The notes under the pieces are model-generated. The model saw only the letters and a program-made list of their open reading frames with translations, had not been told where the DNA came from and made no database searches. A DNA stretch of 64,000 nucleotides from Ralstonia thomasii (GTDB lineage: Bacteria > Pseudomonadota > Gammaproteobacteria > Burkholderiales > Burkholderiaceae): the NCBI RefSeq assembly GCF_958405895.1, contig NZ_CATZAR010000009.1; one strand, written 5' to 3'. Positions 17,522-26,777 of the stretch are shown in pieces. Each line of letters begins with the position of its first letter. Position 1 is the first letter of the stretch. The translations under genes were made by a program, and so were the position numbers.

Positions 17522-18079
17522 TTACGCCGGCTTGTGCTCGTCGCGTTTCCAGAGGACGTCCGTGCCGCCATCTGCGCGATTGAGCACGCGCGCCAGCACG
17601 AACAGCAGGTCCGACAGTCGATTGACGTATTGGCGCGGCGCCTCGCCAATGGTCTCGGCGCGGCCGAGTGCGACGATGCTGCGCTCGGCACGGCGCGCGA
17701 CGGTGCGGCAGACATGCGCCTGGGCCGCAGCGCGGCTGCCGCCGGGCAGGATGAATTCGGCCAACCGCGGAAGATCGGCGTTGTAGTCGGCCAGCCATTG
17801 GTCGAGCCGCAACACGTGCGCGGTCGTCACCATCGTGTAGCCCGGAATGCAGAGTTCGCCACCCAGATCGAACAGGTCGTGCTGGATGGCGGTGAGCGCC
17901 GTGCGCACGCCGTCGGGCAGCGTTTCCGTCAGCAGCACGCCGATGTGCGAGTTCAGCTCGTCGACGTCGCCGATGGCGGCGATGCGCAGGCTGTCCTTGG
18001 CCGTGCGGCTACCGTCGCCGAGGCCGGTGGTGCCGTCGTCGCCGGTGCGTGTGGCGATCTTCGATAAGCGGTTGCCCAC
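17522..18079 (-). CDS. PduO-type cob(I)yrinic acid a,c-diamide adenosyltransferase
   Basis: A 185-residue ATP:corrinoid adenosyltransferase that makes the 5'-deoxyadenosyl form of vitamin B12. The N-terminal ATP-binding motif KIATRTGDDGTTGLGDG, the GDVDELNSHIG segment and the C-terminal RRAERSIVAL and YVNRLSDLLFVLAR signatures of PduO-type enzymes are all present. No other cobalamin genes lie nearby. The Dld-family gene is divergent from it with a gap of about 120 bp. Confidence 0.93.
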   Translation of the reverse strand: MGNRLSKIATRTGDDGTTGLGDGSRTAKDSLRIAAIGDVDELNSHIGVLLTETLPDGVRTALTAIQHDLFDLGGELCIPGYTMVTTAHVLRLDQWLADYNADLPRLAEFILPGGSRAAAQAHVCRTVARRAERSIVALGRAETIGEAPRQYVNRLSDLLFVLARVLNRADGGTDVLWKRDEHKPA

Positions 18080-18197
18080 GGTGCGTCTCCCTGTATCGCG
18101 TCAATGTTGGTGGCGCCATTATCGCAAGGGCGGCACGACCCCGGCGTTAGAATGACAGCCCGAGCCGGCTTCAGACCGCTGCCCCACGCGAGACGCC

Positions 18198-19616
18198 ATG
18201 AACCATCCAGCCCCGCCCTCCCAGATCATCCGCAAGCCGATTCCCCCGGCCATGCTCGACGCGCTGCGCACCCGCTTCGGCGATCGCGTCTCCATGAGCG
18301 AAGCCGTGCGCGCCCACCACGGCCGCGATGAATCCGCCTACGACCCGATGCTGCCCGACGCCGTCGTCTTCGCGCAGACCACCGAGGAAGTCGCTGCCGT
18401 CGCCAAGCTCTGCTTCGAGCACGAGATTCCGCTGATCCCGTATGGCGCCGGATCGTCGCTCGAAGGCCATCTGCTGGCCGTGGCCGGTGGCGTGAGCCTC
18501 GATCTCTCGCAGATGAACCACGTGCTGTCGGTGCACTCCGAAGACCTGACGGTGACGGTCGAGCCGGGCGTCACGCGCAAGCAGCTCAATACCGAGATTC
18601 GCGATACCGGTTTGTTCTTCCCGATCGACCCGGGCGCGGATGCATCCATCGGCGGCATGTGCGCGACGCGCGCTTCGGGCACCAACGCCGTGCGTTACGG
18701 CACGATGCGCGAAAACGTCCTGAACCTGACGGTGGTCACCGCTGACGGCCACATCATCAAGACGGCCAACCGCGCACGTAAATCGTCGGCGGGGTATGAC
18801 CTCACACGCCTCTTCATCGGCAGCGAGGGGACGCTTGGCATCATCACCGAGATCACGCTGAAGCTGTATCCGCAGCCCGAAGCGGTATCCGCGGCCGTGT
18901 GCGCCTTCCCGAGCATGGGCGATGCGGTGTCGGCAGTGATCGACACTATCCAGATGGGCGTGCCGATTGCGCGCGTGGAATTTGTCGATGCGCTGGCCAT
19001 CCGCGCGATCAACCAGTACGACAAGCTCACGCTGCCCGAGATGCCGACGCTGTTCTTCGAGTTTCACGGCTCGGAGCACGGCGTGCAGGAGCAGGCCGAG
19101 ACCGTCCAGCAGATCACTGCTGAACACAAGGGCCAAGGCTTCGAATGGGCCACGCGCCCCGAAGACCGCAGCCGCCTGTGGAACGCTCGCCACAACGCCT
19201 ATTTCGCCTTTCTGCAACTCAAGCCGGGCTGCCGCGCCGTCACCACCGACGTATGCGTGCCGATCTCGCGCCTGGCTGAATGCGTGGTCGAGACCGAGAA
19301 GGACCTGCTTGCCAGCGCGCTGCAGCTGCCCGCCCCCATCGTCGGCCACGTGGGCGACGGCAACTTCCACGTTGCGCTGCTGATCGACCCGAACAAGCCG
19401 GAAGAACTGGAAGAGGCCGAGCGCATCAACCAGCGCATCGTCGCCCGTGCAATTGCCATGGACGGCACCTGCACGGGCGAGCATGGCGTGGGTCTGCACA
19501 AGATGGACTTCCTCATCGCCGAACACGGCAACGATGCGATCGACCTGATGCGCAGCATCAAGCAGGCGCTGGACCCGAAGCACGTCCTGAACCCCGGCAA
19601 GATCTTCCACGTGTAA
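18198..19616 (+). CDS. FAD-binding oxidoreductase, D-lactate dehydrogenase (Dld) type
   Basis: A 472-residue flavoprotein with an N-terminal PCMH FAD-binding domain (LIPYGAGSSLEGHLLAVAGGVSLDLSQMN; PGADASIGGMCATRASGTNAVRYGTMRENV). The C-terminal oxidase domain ends with VGHVGDGNFHVALLIDP and GTCTGEHGVGLHK. This is the layout of cytochrome-type D-lactate dehydrogenases and the GlcD relatives. D-lactate is the most likely substrate. The gene is 27 nt upstream of a LysR regulator in the same direction, and glcDEF lies just beyond, so the block appears devoted to 2-hydroxyacid oxidation. Confidence 0.88.
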   Translation: MNHPAPPSQIIRKPIPPAMLDALRTRFGDRVSMSEAVRAHHGRDESAYDPMLPDAVVFAQTTEEVAAVAKLCFEHEIPLIPYGAGSSLEGHLLAVAGGVSLDLSQMNHVLSVHSEDLTVTVEPGVTRKQLNTEIRDTGLFFPIDPGADASIGGMCATRASGTNAVRYGTMRENVLNLTVVTADGHIIKTANRARKSSAGYDLTRLFIGSEGTLGIITEITLKLYPQPEAVSAAVCAFPSMGDAVSAVIDTIQMGVPIARVEFVDALAIRAINQYDKLTLPEMPTLFFEFHGSEHGVQEQAETVQQITAEHKGQGFEWATRPEDRSRLWNARHNAYFAFLQLKPGCRAVTTDVCVPISRLAECVVETEKDLLASALQLPAPIVGHVGDGNFHVALLIDPNKPEELEEAERINQRIVARAIAMDGTCTGEHGVGLHKMDFLIAEHGNDAIDLMRSIKQALDPKHVLNPGKIFHV

Positions 19617-19643
19617 CCGATTCACCTACCAGCGACCGCCCGC

Positions 19644-20534
19644 ATGTCTTCCGTCTTCAAGCGCGTTCCTCCGCTGCATCTGTTGATTGCCTTCGAGGCC
19701 GGGGCGCGCCATGCGAGCTTCGCGCGCGCGGCCGAAGAACTGTCCGTCACGCCCAGCGCGGTATCGCACCGCATCAAGAATCTGGAAGAGCTGTGGGGCG
19801 AAGACCTCTTCGTGCGCACGGGCACGGCGTTGCGGCTGACCGCCGCGGGCACGCGCTACCTGCGCAGTGTGCAAGTGGCGCTCGACACCCTGCACGAACT
19901 GGCACGGCCGGAATTCAGCAAGCAGCGCGCGCGGCTGCGCGTGGCGATTCCGCCCACGTTCGGACGCCAGCACCTCGTGTCGCGTCTGCCGGAGTTCAAC
20001 GCGCTGTACCCGCACATCGATCTGGAACTGCATCTCTCCATCCCGTTCCTCGACGTGAAAGCCGAGGACACCGATGTCGAAATCCGCTACGGCACCGGCC
20101 GCTATCCGGACCTGAAGACCACGCTGCTGCTCAACGAGCCGGTCTTCCCGGCGTGCGGGCGGGCCTACTTCGAGCAGATCAGCGGCAACACCATCACCGA
20201 AGCGTCGCAGTTGCTGAACCTCACGCTGCTGCGCAGCCCGCTGGAGCCCTGGCGCCCATGGTTCGAGGCGGCCGGGCTGGACGCGGCGGAGCCTGCGACC
20301 GGCTCGCTGTTCAACGACATCGGCCTGATGCTCGAAGCCGTCGCCTCCAACCAGGGCGTGGCGCTGGTGCGTCAAGCCATGGCGCGCAACTGGCTGGCTT
20401 CGGGGCAGATCGTGCGGCTGCTGGACATCGAATCGGCGTCGCCACATGCTTATTACATTGTCCAGCGCGAGCAGGCGCCGATGAAGCCCGAGGCGCGGCA
20501 TTTTGTGGATTGGTTGCTTGGGCTGGATTGGTAA
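19644..20534 (+). CDS. LysR-family transcriptional regulator (GcvA-like)
   Basis: A 296-residue LysR regulator. Residues 8-68 form the winged helix-turn-helix (LLIAFEAGARHASFARAAEELSVTPSAVSHRIKNLEE), and the effector-binding domain follows (RLRVAIPPTFGRQHLVSRLPEF; VEIRYGTGRYPDL). The N-terminal pattern PPLHLLIAFEA is typical of the GcvA branch. It sits between two 2-hydroxyacid oxidase loci in the same orientation and may regulate one or both; this is inferred from position. A structured repeat region follows it. Confidence 0.9.
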   Translation: MSSVFKRVPPLHLLIAFEAGARHASFARAAEELSVTPSAVSHRIKNLEELWGEDLFVRTGTALRLTAAGTRYLRSVQVALDTLHELARPEFSKQRARLRVAIPPTFGRQHLVSRLPEFNALYPHIDLELHLSIPFLDVKAEDTDVEIRYGTGRYPDLKTTLLLNEPVFPACGRAYFEQISGNTITEASQLLNLTLLRSPLEPWRPWFEAAGLDAAEPATGSLFNDIGLMLEAVASNQGVALVRQAMARNWLASGQIVRLLDIESASPHAYYIVQREQAPMKPEARHFVDWLLGLDW

Positions 20535-20582
20535 ACCGCTCAGCGGCCGGCCCCCGAGCCTCGCGGCTGGGTCTCGAACTAC

Positions 20583-20793
20583 CGGATTCGAAACTTTTAG
20601 TTTCGACGTTGAAGCCCTGAACCCTCAGCGCTGATGAAAAAAACAGCAACGTCGGGGCAAAAAGCGTCATGGGTCGAGCCCCAGGGCCTCGAAGTTGACG
20701 TTCCGAACGTCATCGTTGCTGCTTTTTTCATCAACGCCGATCCTATTTGCCTCACGCGCGAGGTACCTGAACCTCGGATTCGATACTTTTAGT
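20583..20793 (+). repeat. Direct repeat pair flanking the structured region downstream of lysR
   Basis: Two 19-bp copies, CGGATTCGAAACTTTTAGT at 20583-20601 and CGGATTCGATACTTTTAGT at 20775-20793, differ at one base. They bracket the inverted repeat at 20632-20733. The stretch 20535-21027 has no convincing gene. Confidence 0.75.
20632..20733. repeat. Long imperfect palindrome (20-bp inverted repeat with inner hairpins)
   Basis: TGATGAAAAAAACAGCAACG (20632-20651) and CGTTGCTGCTTTTTTCATCA (20714-20733) are inverted copies with one mismatch. The 62-nt interior contains a second palindrome, GACGTTC-C-GAACGTC (20697-20711), and a TCGAG/CTCGA pairing (20673-20691). It could be a bidirectional terminator after lysR or an extragenic palindromic (REP/MITE-like) element. 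Confidence 0.75.
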
Positions 20794-21027
20794 GTGAAGC
20801 TCGGTGCTTTGCACCCCACCGTCGGCGGTTGAAGGCTCGATCGTGGAGGTCAGGCTCGCGCGAATGGGCAATGAAACCTTGCTGCCCCGCGATGAACCGC
20901 ATTGGCCGCTCCGGCGAGCCAAATTCATCGCAGCAAAAGTCCTTAACACGCCGCATGGCGCGGCGGCCGGGCTATAGTGCCCTCCATCCCGGCCACCGCT
21001 GCCGGGCACAACGATGAGAGACACCCC

Positions 21028-22521
21028 ATGAACGCATCGCTGTCCGCCACCGCTCGCGATCCGTCTGCCCTGCAGGCTGAGCTGACCGCCGCGCTGTCCC
21101 AGATCGTGTCCGACGACGCGCTGCTCTGGGAGCGCGAAGACACCACCCCGTATGAATGCGACGGCTTGGCCGCTTACCGGCAGGTGCCGCTGGCCGTCGT
21201 GCTGCCGGATACCGAGGCGCAGGTCGTCGAAATCCTGCGCGTGTGCCACCGCATGGGCGTGCCCGTGGTGCCGCGCGGCGCGGGGACGAGCCTGTCGGGC
21301 GGTGCGATGCCGACGCCGGGCGGGCTGGTGCTGTCGCTGGCCAAGTTCAAGCGCATCATCAAGGTGGACCCATACACGCGTACGGCGGTGGTCCAGCCGG
21401 GCGTACGCAACCTCGCCATTTCGGAAGCCGCCAACCCGCACGGGTTGTATTACGCGCCCGATCCGTCATCCCAGATTGCCTGCACCATCGGCGGCAACGT
21501 GAACGAGAACTCCGGCGGCGTGCATTGCCTGAAGTACGGCCTGACCGTGCACAACGTGCTGCGCGTGCGCGCCGTGATGATGGACGGCGAGGTGGTTGAA
21601 TTCGGCAGCGAGGCGCCCGACGCCCCCGGCCTGGACCTGCTGGCCACGGTGATCGGCTCCGAAGGCATGCTGGCCGTGGTGACGGAAGTGACCGTGCGCC
21701 TGATCCCCAAGCCGCAACTCGCGCAGGTGATCATGGCGAGCTTCGACGACGTGGAATCCGGCGGCAACGCCGTGGCCGACGTGATTGCCGCGGGCATCAT
21801 CCCGGCGGGGCTGGAAATGATGGACAAGCCCGCCACCGCTGCCGTTGAGGAATTCGTCTGCGCCGGCTACGACCTCGACGCGGCCGCCATCCTGCTGTGC
21901 GAATCCGACGGCACGCCCGAAGAAGTGGCCGAAGAGATCGCGCGCATGAGCGAAGTGCTGCGCGCCTCCGGTGCCACGCGCATCCAGGTCTCGCAAAGCG
22001 AAGCCGAGCGCCTGAAGTTCTGGAGCGGTCGCAAGAATGCCTTCCCGGCAGCCGGGCGCATTTCGCCGGACTACTACTGCATGGACGGCACCATCCCGCG
22101 CAAGCACATTGGCACGCTGCTGCGGCGCATCCAGCAGATGGAGCAGAAGTACGCCCTGCGCTGCATCAACGTGTTCCACGCGGGCGACGGCAACATGCAC
22201 CCGCTCATCCTCTTCAACGGCGAAGACCAGGACGAATGGCACCGCGCCGAACTGTTCGGCTCCGACATCCTCGAGACCTGCGTGGAACTCGGCGGCACCG
22301 TAACGGGCGAGCACGGCGTGGGCGTGGAAAAGCTCAGTTCGATGTGCGTGCAGTTCTCGGCAGAAGAACGTGACGCATTTCTGCGCGTAAAGGCCGCGTT
22401 TGACCCGGTGCGTTTGCTGAACCCCGACAAGGCCATCCCCACGCTCGCGCGCTGCGCCGAATACGGCAAGCTGCACGTGCGCAACGGCCTGCTGCCCCAC
22501 CCCGACTTGCCGCGTTTCTGA
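21028..22521 (+). CDS. glcD: Glycolate oxidase subunit GlcD (FAD)
   Basis: A 497-residue FAD-linked oxidase and the catalytic subunit of glycolate oxidase, which converts glycolate to glyoxylate. The FAD domain shows PVVPRGAGTSLSGGAMPTPGG, YYAPDPSSQIACTIGGNVNENSGG and ATVIGSEGMLAVVTEV. The C-terminal domain carries CINVFHAGDGNMHPLILFN and GGTVTGEHGVGVEK. The start is the ATG at 21028 with GAGAG upstream; the frame is open further upstream. glcE and glcF follow in the standard order, separated by about 60 and 12 nt. Confidence 0.94.
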   Translation: MNASLSATARDPSALQAELTAALSQIVSDDALLWEREDTTPYECDGLAAYRQVPLAVVLPDTEAQVVEILRVCHRMGVPVVPRGAGTSLSGGAMPTPGGLVLSLAKFKRIIKVDPYTRTAVVQPGVRNLAISEAANPHGLYYAPDPSSQIACTIGGNVNENSGGVHCLKYGLTVHNVLRVRAVMMDGEVVEFGSEAPDAPGLDLLATVIGSEGMLAVVTEVTVRLIPKPQLAQVIMASFDDVESGGNAVADVIAAGIIPAGLEMMDKPATAAVEEFVCAGYDLDAAAILLCESDGTPEEVAEEIARMSEVLRASGATRIQVSQSEAERLKFWSGRKNAFPAAGRISPDYYCMDGTIPRKHIGTLLRRIQQMEQKYALRCINVFHAGDGNMHPLILFNGEDQDEWHRAELFGSDILETCVELGGTVTGEHGVGVEKLSSMCVQFSAEERDAFLRVKAAFDPVRLLNPDKAIPTLARCAEYGKLHVRNGLLPHPDLPRF

Positions 22522-22583
22522 TCGCCGCCTGACCATTCCGAAGCCGCACGCAGCGAACAAGCCGTTGCGCCCGAAGGTTCAAC

Positions 22584-23717
22584 ATGCCCATCACGTCTGA
22601 CTCCGCCCTTTCGCCCGCGCTCGCACGCTTTCGCGACGCCATTACGCAGGCCGCAAGCAACCGCACGCCGCTCACCCTGCGCGGCGGCGGCACAAAGGAT
22701 TTCTATGGCCGAGCGCCCGCACCCGACGGCACCGTGCTCGACACGCGCGAGTGGTCCGGCATCGTCGATTACGACTGTGCAGAACTCGTCATCACAGCGC
22801 GCAGCGGTACACCGCTGGTCGAGATCGAAGCCGCATTGGCCGAGCACAAGCAGATGCTGGCGTTCGAGCCGCCCCACTTTGCTGCGAATGGCCGACAGGC
22901 AACGGTAGGCGGCGCGTTTTCATCCGGCCTGTCCGGCCCGCGCCGGCAGTCGGTGGGCGCGCTGCGCGACTTCGTGCTCGGCGCTGTCGTCATGGACGGC
23001 CGCGGCGACATGCTCAACTTTGGCGGCCAGGTGATGAAGAACGTGGCCGGCTACGACGTCTCGCGCCTGATGGCCGGTGCACTCGGCACGCTCGGGTTGA
23101 TCGTGCAGGTGTCGCTCAAGGTGCTGCCGATGCCGTTCTGCGATGCGACGCTGCGCTTTGCCATGGCACAAGGCGAGGCCATCGACACACTCAACCGCTG
23201 GGGGGGCCAGCCGTTGCCGATTGCGGCGTCCGCGTGGATCGACGGTGCCCTGTGGGTGCGCCTGAGCGGTGCCGATGCGGCCGTGCGCGCAGCCATCACC
23301 AAGCTCGGCGGCGAGCGTGTCGAGGACGCAGAAGGGACCGCGTTCTGGCGCGACCTGCGCGAGCAATCGCATGCGTTTTTCGCGCGTGCCGTGCAAGGCA
23401 GCCTGCCGTTGTGGCGCATCGCTTTGCCTCCAGCCACGCAGCCGCTGGCGCTCGGCCATGCGTCGGCCGATGAGCAGCTCGTCGAATGGGGTGGCGGCCA
23501 GCGCTGGTGGATCGACACCGCCAACACCTCCGCCGACGTCATCCGCGATGCAGCACGCAAGGCCGGCGGCCACGCCACGCTGTTCCGCAACGGCGACCGC
23601 GCCAGCGACATCTTCACGCCAGTCGCCCCGCCGTTGATGGCCGTGCATAAACGCCTGAAGGACAGCTTCGATCCTCACGGCATCTTCAACCCGGGCCGTC
23701 TGTACGCCGACTTCTAA
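22584..23717 (+). CDS. glcE: Glycolate oxidase subunit GlcE (FAD-binding)
   Basis: A 377-residue FAD-binding subunit of glycolate oxidase. A short PCMH-type domain is recognisable (PLTLRGGGTKDFYGRA; ATVGGAFSSGLSGPRR; NVAGYDVSRLMAGALGTLGLIVQVSLKVLP), and the end HKRLKDSFDPHGIFNPGRLY is conserved. It lies between glcD and glcF. Confidence 0.93.
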   Translation: MPITSDSALSPALARFRDAITQAASNRTPLTLRGGGTKDFYGRAPAPDGTVLDTREWSGIVDYDCAELVITARSGTPLVEIEAALAEHKQMLAFEPPHFAANGRQATVGGAFSSGLSGPRRQSVGALRDFVLGAVVMDGRGDMLNFGGQVMKNVAGYDVSRLMAGALGTLGLIVQVSLKVLPMPFCDATLRFAMAQGEAIDTLNRWGGQPLPIAASAWIDGALWVRLSGADAAVRAAITKLGGERVEDAEGTAFWRDLREQSHAFFARAVQGSLPLWRIALPPATQPLALGHASADEQLVEWGGGQRWWIDTANTSADVIRDAARKAGGHATLFRNGDRASDIFTPVAPPLMAVHKRLKDSFDPHGIFNPGRLYADF

Positions 23718-23729
23718 CGCAAGCCCATC

Positions 23730-24986
23730 ATGCAAATCACGCTCGCGGCGTTCCTGCGCAACACCCCCGACGGCGAAGAAGCCCAAAGCATCGTGCAGAA
23801 GTGCGTGCACTGCGGTTTCTGCACGGCCACCTGCCCGACCTACCAACTGCTCGGCGATGAGCTGGACGGCCCGCGCGGGCGCATCTACCTGATGAAGCAG
23901 GTGCTGGAGGGCCAGCCCGCCGGCGCCGCTACACGCCTGCACCTCGACCGCTGCCTGACCTGCCGCAACTGCGAATCGACCTGCCCGTCCGGCGTGACCT
24001 ACGGGCGCCTGGTGGAGATCGGCCGCAAGATCGTCGATGACCAGCTCGACGCGAAAGGCGGGGTGGGCTCAATGCGACGCCCGTTGGGCGAGCGCGCCGT
24101 GCGCTGGGCGCTGCGCGAGGGCCTGACGCGGCCGGCGCTGTTCGGCTCCGCGCTCAAGCTCGGACAGGCGGTGCGGCCGATGTTGCCGCCAGTGCTGCGC
24201 AACAAGGTTCCGGCCCGGCAGCCGCACGCCGGCACGCGACCCGGCACCGTGCACGCTCGCAAGATGCTGCTGCTTGAAGGCTGCGTGCAACCCGCCATGT
24301 CGCCCAACATCAATGCCGCCACGGCGCGTGTCTTCGACAAGCTGGGCGTGCAGCTCATCAGCGCGGACCGCGCCGGCTGCTGCGGCGCCATCCGTTATCA
24401 CATGAACGACCATGCGGGCGGCCTCGGCAACATGCGCGCCAACATCGACGCCTGGTGGCCGCATATCGAGGCCGGCGCCGAGGCCATCGTCATGACGGCC
24501 TCCGGCTGCGGTGCGATGGTCAAGGAATACGGCCACCTGCTGCGCGACGATCCGGCCTATGCAGAGCGCGCGGCGCGCGTGTCCGCCATGACGCGCGATC
24601 TGTGCGAGCTGCTGCCCGCGTTCTCGCAACAGCTTCTACAGAAGACCAAACCTGAAGCACAACGCCCGCGCGTGGCTTGGCACCCGCCCTGCACGCTGCA
24701 ACACGGCCAGCAGATTCGCGGCGCAGTGGAAACGCTGCTCGCCTCGCTGGGCGTGGACGTCAAGCTCTGCGCCGACAGCCACCTGTGCTGCGGCTCGGCC
24801 GGCACCTATTCGGTGCTGCAACCGGAACTTGCCTATCGCCTGCGCGATGACAAGCTCGCCAAGCTGCAAGCCACGCAGCCTGAGCGCATCGTCTCCGCCA
24901 ACATCGGCTGCCTGACGCATCTGCAGAGCGGCACGGATACGCCGGTCGAACACTGGATCGAGCTGGTCGACCGCATGCTGGCCTGA
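23730..24986 (+). CDS. glcF: Glycolate oxidase iron-sulfur subunit GlcF
   Basis: A 418-residue protein with two [4Fe-4S] motifs near the N-terminus, CVHCGFCTATCPTY (about 27-40) and CLTCRNCESTCPSG (about 77-90). Two CCG-type domains follow (AGCCGAIRYHMND; SHLCCGSAGTYSVLQPE). It passes electrons from GlcD/GlcE to the respiratory chain. It is the last gene of glcDEF; the LrgA/LrgB pair starts 52 nt later. Confidence 0.95.
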   Translation: MQITLAAFLRNTPDGEEAQSIVQKCVHCGFCTATCPTYQLLGDELDGPRGRIYLMKQVLEGQPAGAATRLHLDRCLTCRNCESTCPSGVTYGRLVEIGRKIVDDQLDAKGGVGSMRRPLGERAVRWALREGLTRPALFGSALKLGQAVRPMLPPVLRNKVPARQPHAGTRPGTVHARKMLLLEGCVQPAMSPNINAATARVFDKLGVQLISADRAGCCGAIRYHMNDHAGGLGNMRANIDAWWPHIEAGAEAIVMTASGCGAMVKEYGHLLRDDPAYAERAARVSAMTRDLCELLPAFSQQLLQKTKPEAQRPRVAWHPPCTLQHGQQIRGAVETLLASLGVDVKLCADSHLCCGSAGTYSVLQPELAYRLRDDKLAKLQATQPERIVSANIGCLTHLQSGTDTPVEHWIELVDRMLA

Positions 24987-25038
24987 AACGAACGCAGCCG
25001 GGTTCTATACTTGGCGCTTCGTTTCGCCCGGAGGCCCC

Positions 25039-25416
25039 ATGCTGCAAACCTTCGCGATCCTGTTGACGTTCCAGTCGGTGGGAGAGCTGTTGACGTATTC
25101 GCTGCACCTGCCGGTGCCCGGTCCGGTGATCGGCATGGTGTTGCTGGTCATCTACCTGCTGGTGGACAAGGGCCGCGTGCTCGAAGTCATGCAGGGCACC
25201 GTCCGTGAACTGCTGCGTCACCTGACCATCCTGTTCGTGCCGGCCGGCGTGGGCGTCATGACGCAACTGAACCGCATCGGGCAGGAATGGCTGCCAATCG
25301 TGGTGGCGACCGTCGTATCGACGTGGCTGTCGATTGCCGCCGGTGCGCTCGTGACGCGCGCGCTGATGCGCCGCATGGGGGACCACGGCGAAGGCCAGGA
25401 GGAGCTGGCCCCATGA
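25039..25416 (+). CDS. CidA/LrgA family membrane protein
   Basis: A 125-residue holin-like membrane protein with four hydrophobic segments and the family motif PVPGPVIGMVLLVIYLL, followed by LLRHLTILFVPAGVGVM. CidA/LrgA proteins pair with CidB/LrgB; roles in murein hydrolase control and in export of small organic acids have been proposed. The stop overlaps the start of the LrgB gene (ATGA), so the two are coupled. Its position after glcDEF would suit a role in glycolate or overflow-acid transport, but that is inference. Confidence 0.9.
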   Translation: MLQTFAILLTFQSVGELLTYSLHLPVPGPVIGMVLLVIYLLVDKGRVLEVMQGTVRELLRHLTILFVPAGVGVMTQLNRIGQEWLPIVVATVVSTWLSIAAGALVTRALMRRMGDHGEGQEELAP

Positions 25417-26144
25417 ACGTGATGGCTCCCAACCTGCACCAACTCTGGGTCTATCTGGCCGCCAGCCCGCTGCTCGGCCTGACCGCCACGCTCATCGCGT
25501 ACCTGATCGGCGTGCGCCTTCATGAACGCAGCCGCTTTAACCCGATGGTCAACCCGCTGCTGATTGCGGTTGTCATCCTGGGCACGCTGCTGACCGTGAC
25601 GGGCACGCCGTACAAGACCTACTTTGACGGCGCGCAGTTCGTGCACTTCCTGCTGGGGCCGGCGACGGTGGCGCTGGCGGTGCCGTTGTTTCAGCAGTGG
25701 GCGAAGCTGCGCCGCCACGCGGTGCCGCTGATGGCTGGGCTCCTTGCAGGGTCGGTCGTCGCGGTGGTGTCAGCCGTGGGCATCGCGTGGCTGTTGGGCG
25801 CATCGCCGGAAACGCTGCGCTCGATGGCGCCGAAATCGGTGACGATCCCGATCGCCATGGGCATCTCGGAGAAGATTGGCGGCGCGCCGACCATCACCGC
25901 GGTGCTGGTGCTCATTACCGGGATTGTCGGTGCCACCACCACGACGCGGCTGCTGAACCTGCTGCGCGTGCGCGAGTACAGCGTGCGTGGTTTTGCCACC
26001 GGCATTGCGGCGCATGGCATTGGTACGGCCCGCGCGTTTCAGGTCAATCCGGAAGCCGGCGCGTTCTCGGCGCTGGGCATGGGCCTGAACGGCGTGCTGA
26101 CGGCCGTGCTGGTGCCGCTGCTGGCGGGTTGGATTCCGCACTGA
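25413..26144 (+). CDS. LrgB/CidB family membrane protein (YohK-like)
   Basis: A 243-residue polytopic membrane protein. The LrgB signature is clear: LGPATVALAVPLFQQW, LRSMAPKSVTIPIAMGISEKIGG and GIAAHGIGTARAFQ. The plant homologue PLGG1, a CidA/CidB-type fusion, transports glycolate and glycerate, which makes the adjacency to glcDEF noteworthy. The start is the ATG at 25413, overlapping the upstream stop by 4 nt. Confidence 0.92.
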   Translation: MNVMAPNLHQLWVYLAASPLLGLTATLIAYLIGVRLHERSRFNPMVNPLLIAVVILGTLLTVTGTPYKTYFDGAQFVHFLLGPATVALAVPLFQQWAKLRRHAVPLMAGLLAGSVVAVVSAVGIAWLLGASPETLRSMAPKSVTIPIAMGISEKIGGAPTITAVLVLITGIVGATTTTRLLNLLRVREYSVRGFATGIAAHGIGTARAFQVNPEAGAFSALGMGLNGVLTAVLVPLLAGWIPH

Positions 26145-26213
26145 ATCGCTCCTCCCTCCGCCCGGTATTCACTGCCTGGGCAATCTGCAACACGCTTTGC
26201 CACCCTCCTGAAC

Positions 26214-26239
26214 GCTCCTGACAGAACGCTGTCAGGAGC
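26214..26239 (+). terminator. Perfect stem-loop downstream of lrgB
   Basis: An 11-bp perfect stem pairs GCTCCTGACAG (26214-26224) with CTGTCAGGAGC (26229-26239) over the loop AACG. It is followed by C-rich sequence rather than T, so it is an atypical terminator or an mRNA-stabilising hairpin. Confidence 0.5.
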
Positions 26240-26314
26240 CCCCCGCCAGAATCGCTCCACCTTAACCGGCAACGGCACTCCCAACCGCCTGAGCCACCTA
26301 ACGGAGCGAACATC

Positions 26315-26710
26315 ATGGCAAGCGTCATCAACTGGTTTGAAATCCCGGCCAACGATTTCCCGCGCGCGGTGAAGTTTTACGAGAACGTCTTCGACACGCA
26401 GCTCAAGCAGGAAGACATGGGCGACATGACCATGGGCGTGTTTCCGGCGGGTGAGACGACCATCCACGGTGCGCTGGTCAAGGGGGAGGGCTTTGCGCCG
26501 TCCGACAAGGGCAGCGTGGTCTACCTGAACGCGCCCAACCTGGATGCCGTGCTCGAGCGCGTGAACGGCAGCGGCGGCCAATGCGTCTTTGGGCCGATGA
26601 CACTGCCCGACCACATGGGCCGCATCGCCCACATCGTCGACACCGAAGGCAACCGCATCGGCCTGCACGAGCCGGATGCCAAGACGCAGGCGTACCTGCT
26701 GCAGCAGTAA
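26315..26710 (+). CDS. VOC-family (glyoxalase/bleomycin-resistance fold) protein
   Basis: A 131-residue single-domain VOC protein. The start VINWFEIPANDFPRAVKFYENVFD and the end GRIAHIVDTEGNRIGLHEP are the paired beta-alpha-beta signatures of the superfamily, and His/Glu residues in these strands are likely metal ligands. Its substrate is unknown. It is followed after 67 nt by a cupin gene. Confidence 0.88.
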   Translation: MASVINWFEIPANDFPRAVKFYENVFDTQLKQEDMGDMTMGVFPAGETTIHGALVKGEGFAPSDKGSVVYLNAPNLDAVLERVNGSGGQCVFGPMTLPDHMGRIAHIVDTEGNRIGLHEPDAKTQAYLLQQ

Positions 26711-26777
26711 CAGCAGTAACGCTCCCCAAGGCCGGTGCGCGGGCGCCGGCCTTCACCAAGAGACAGAGAAGAACACC

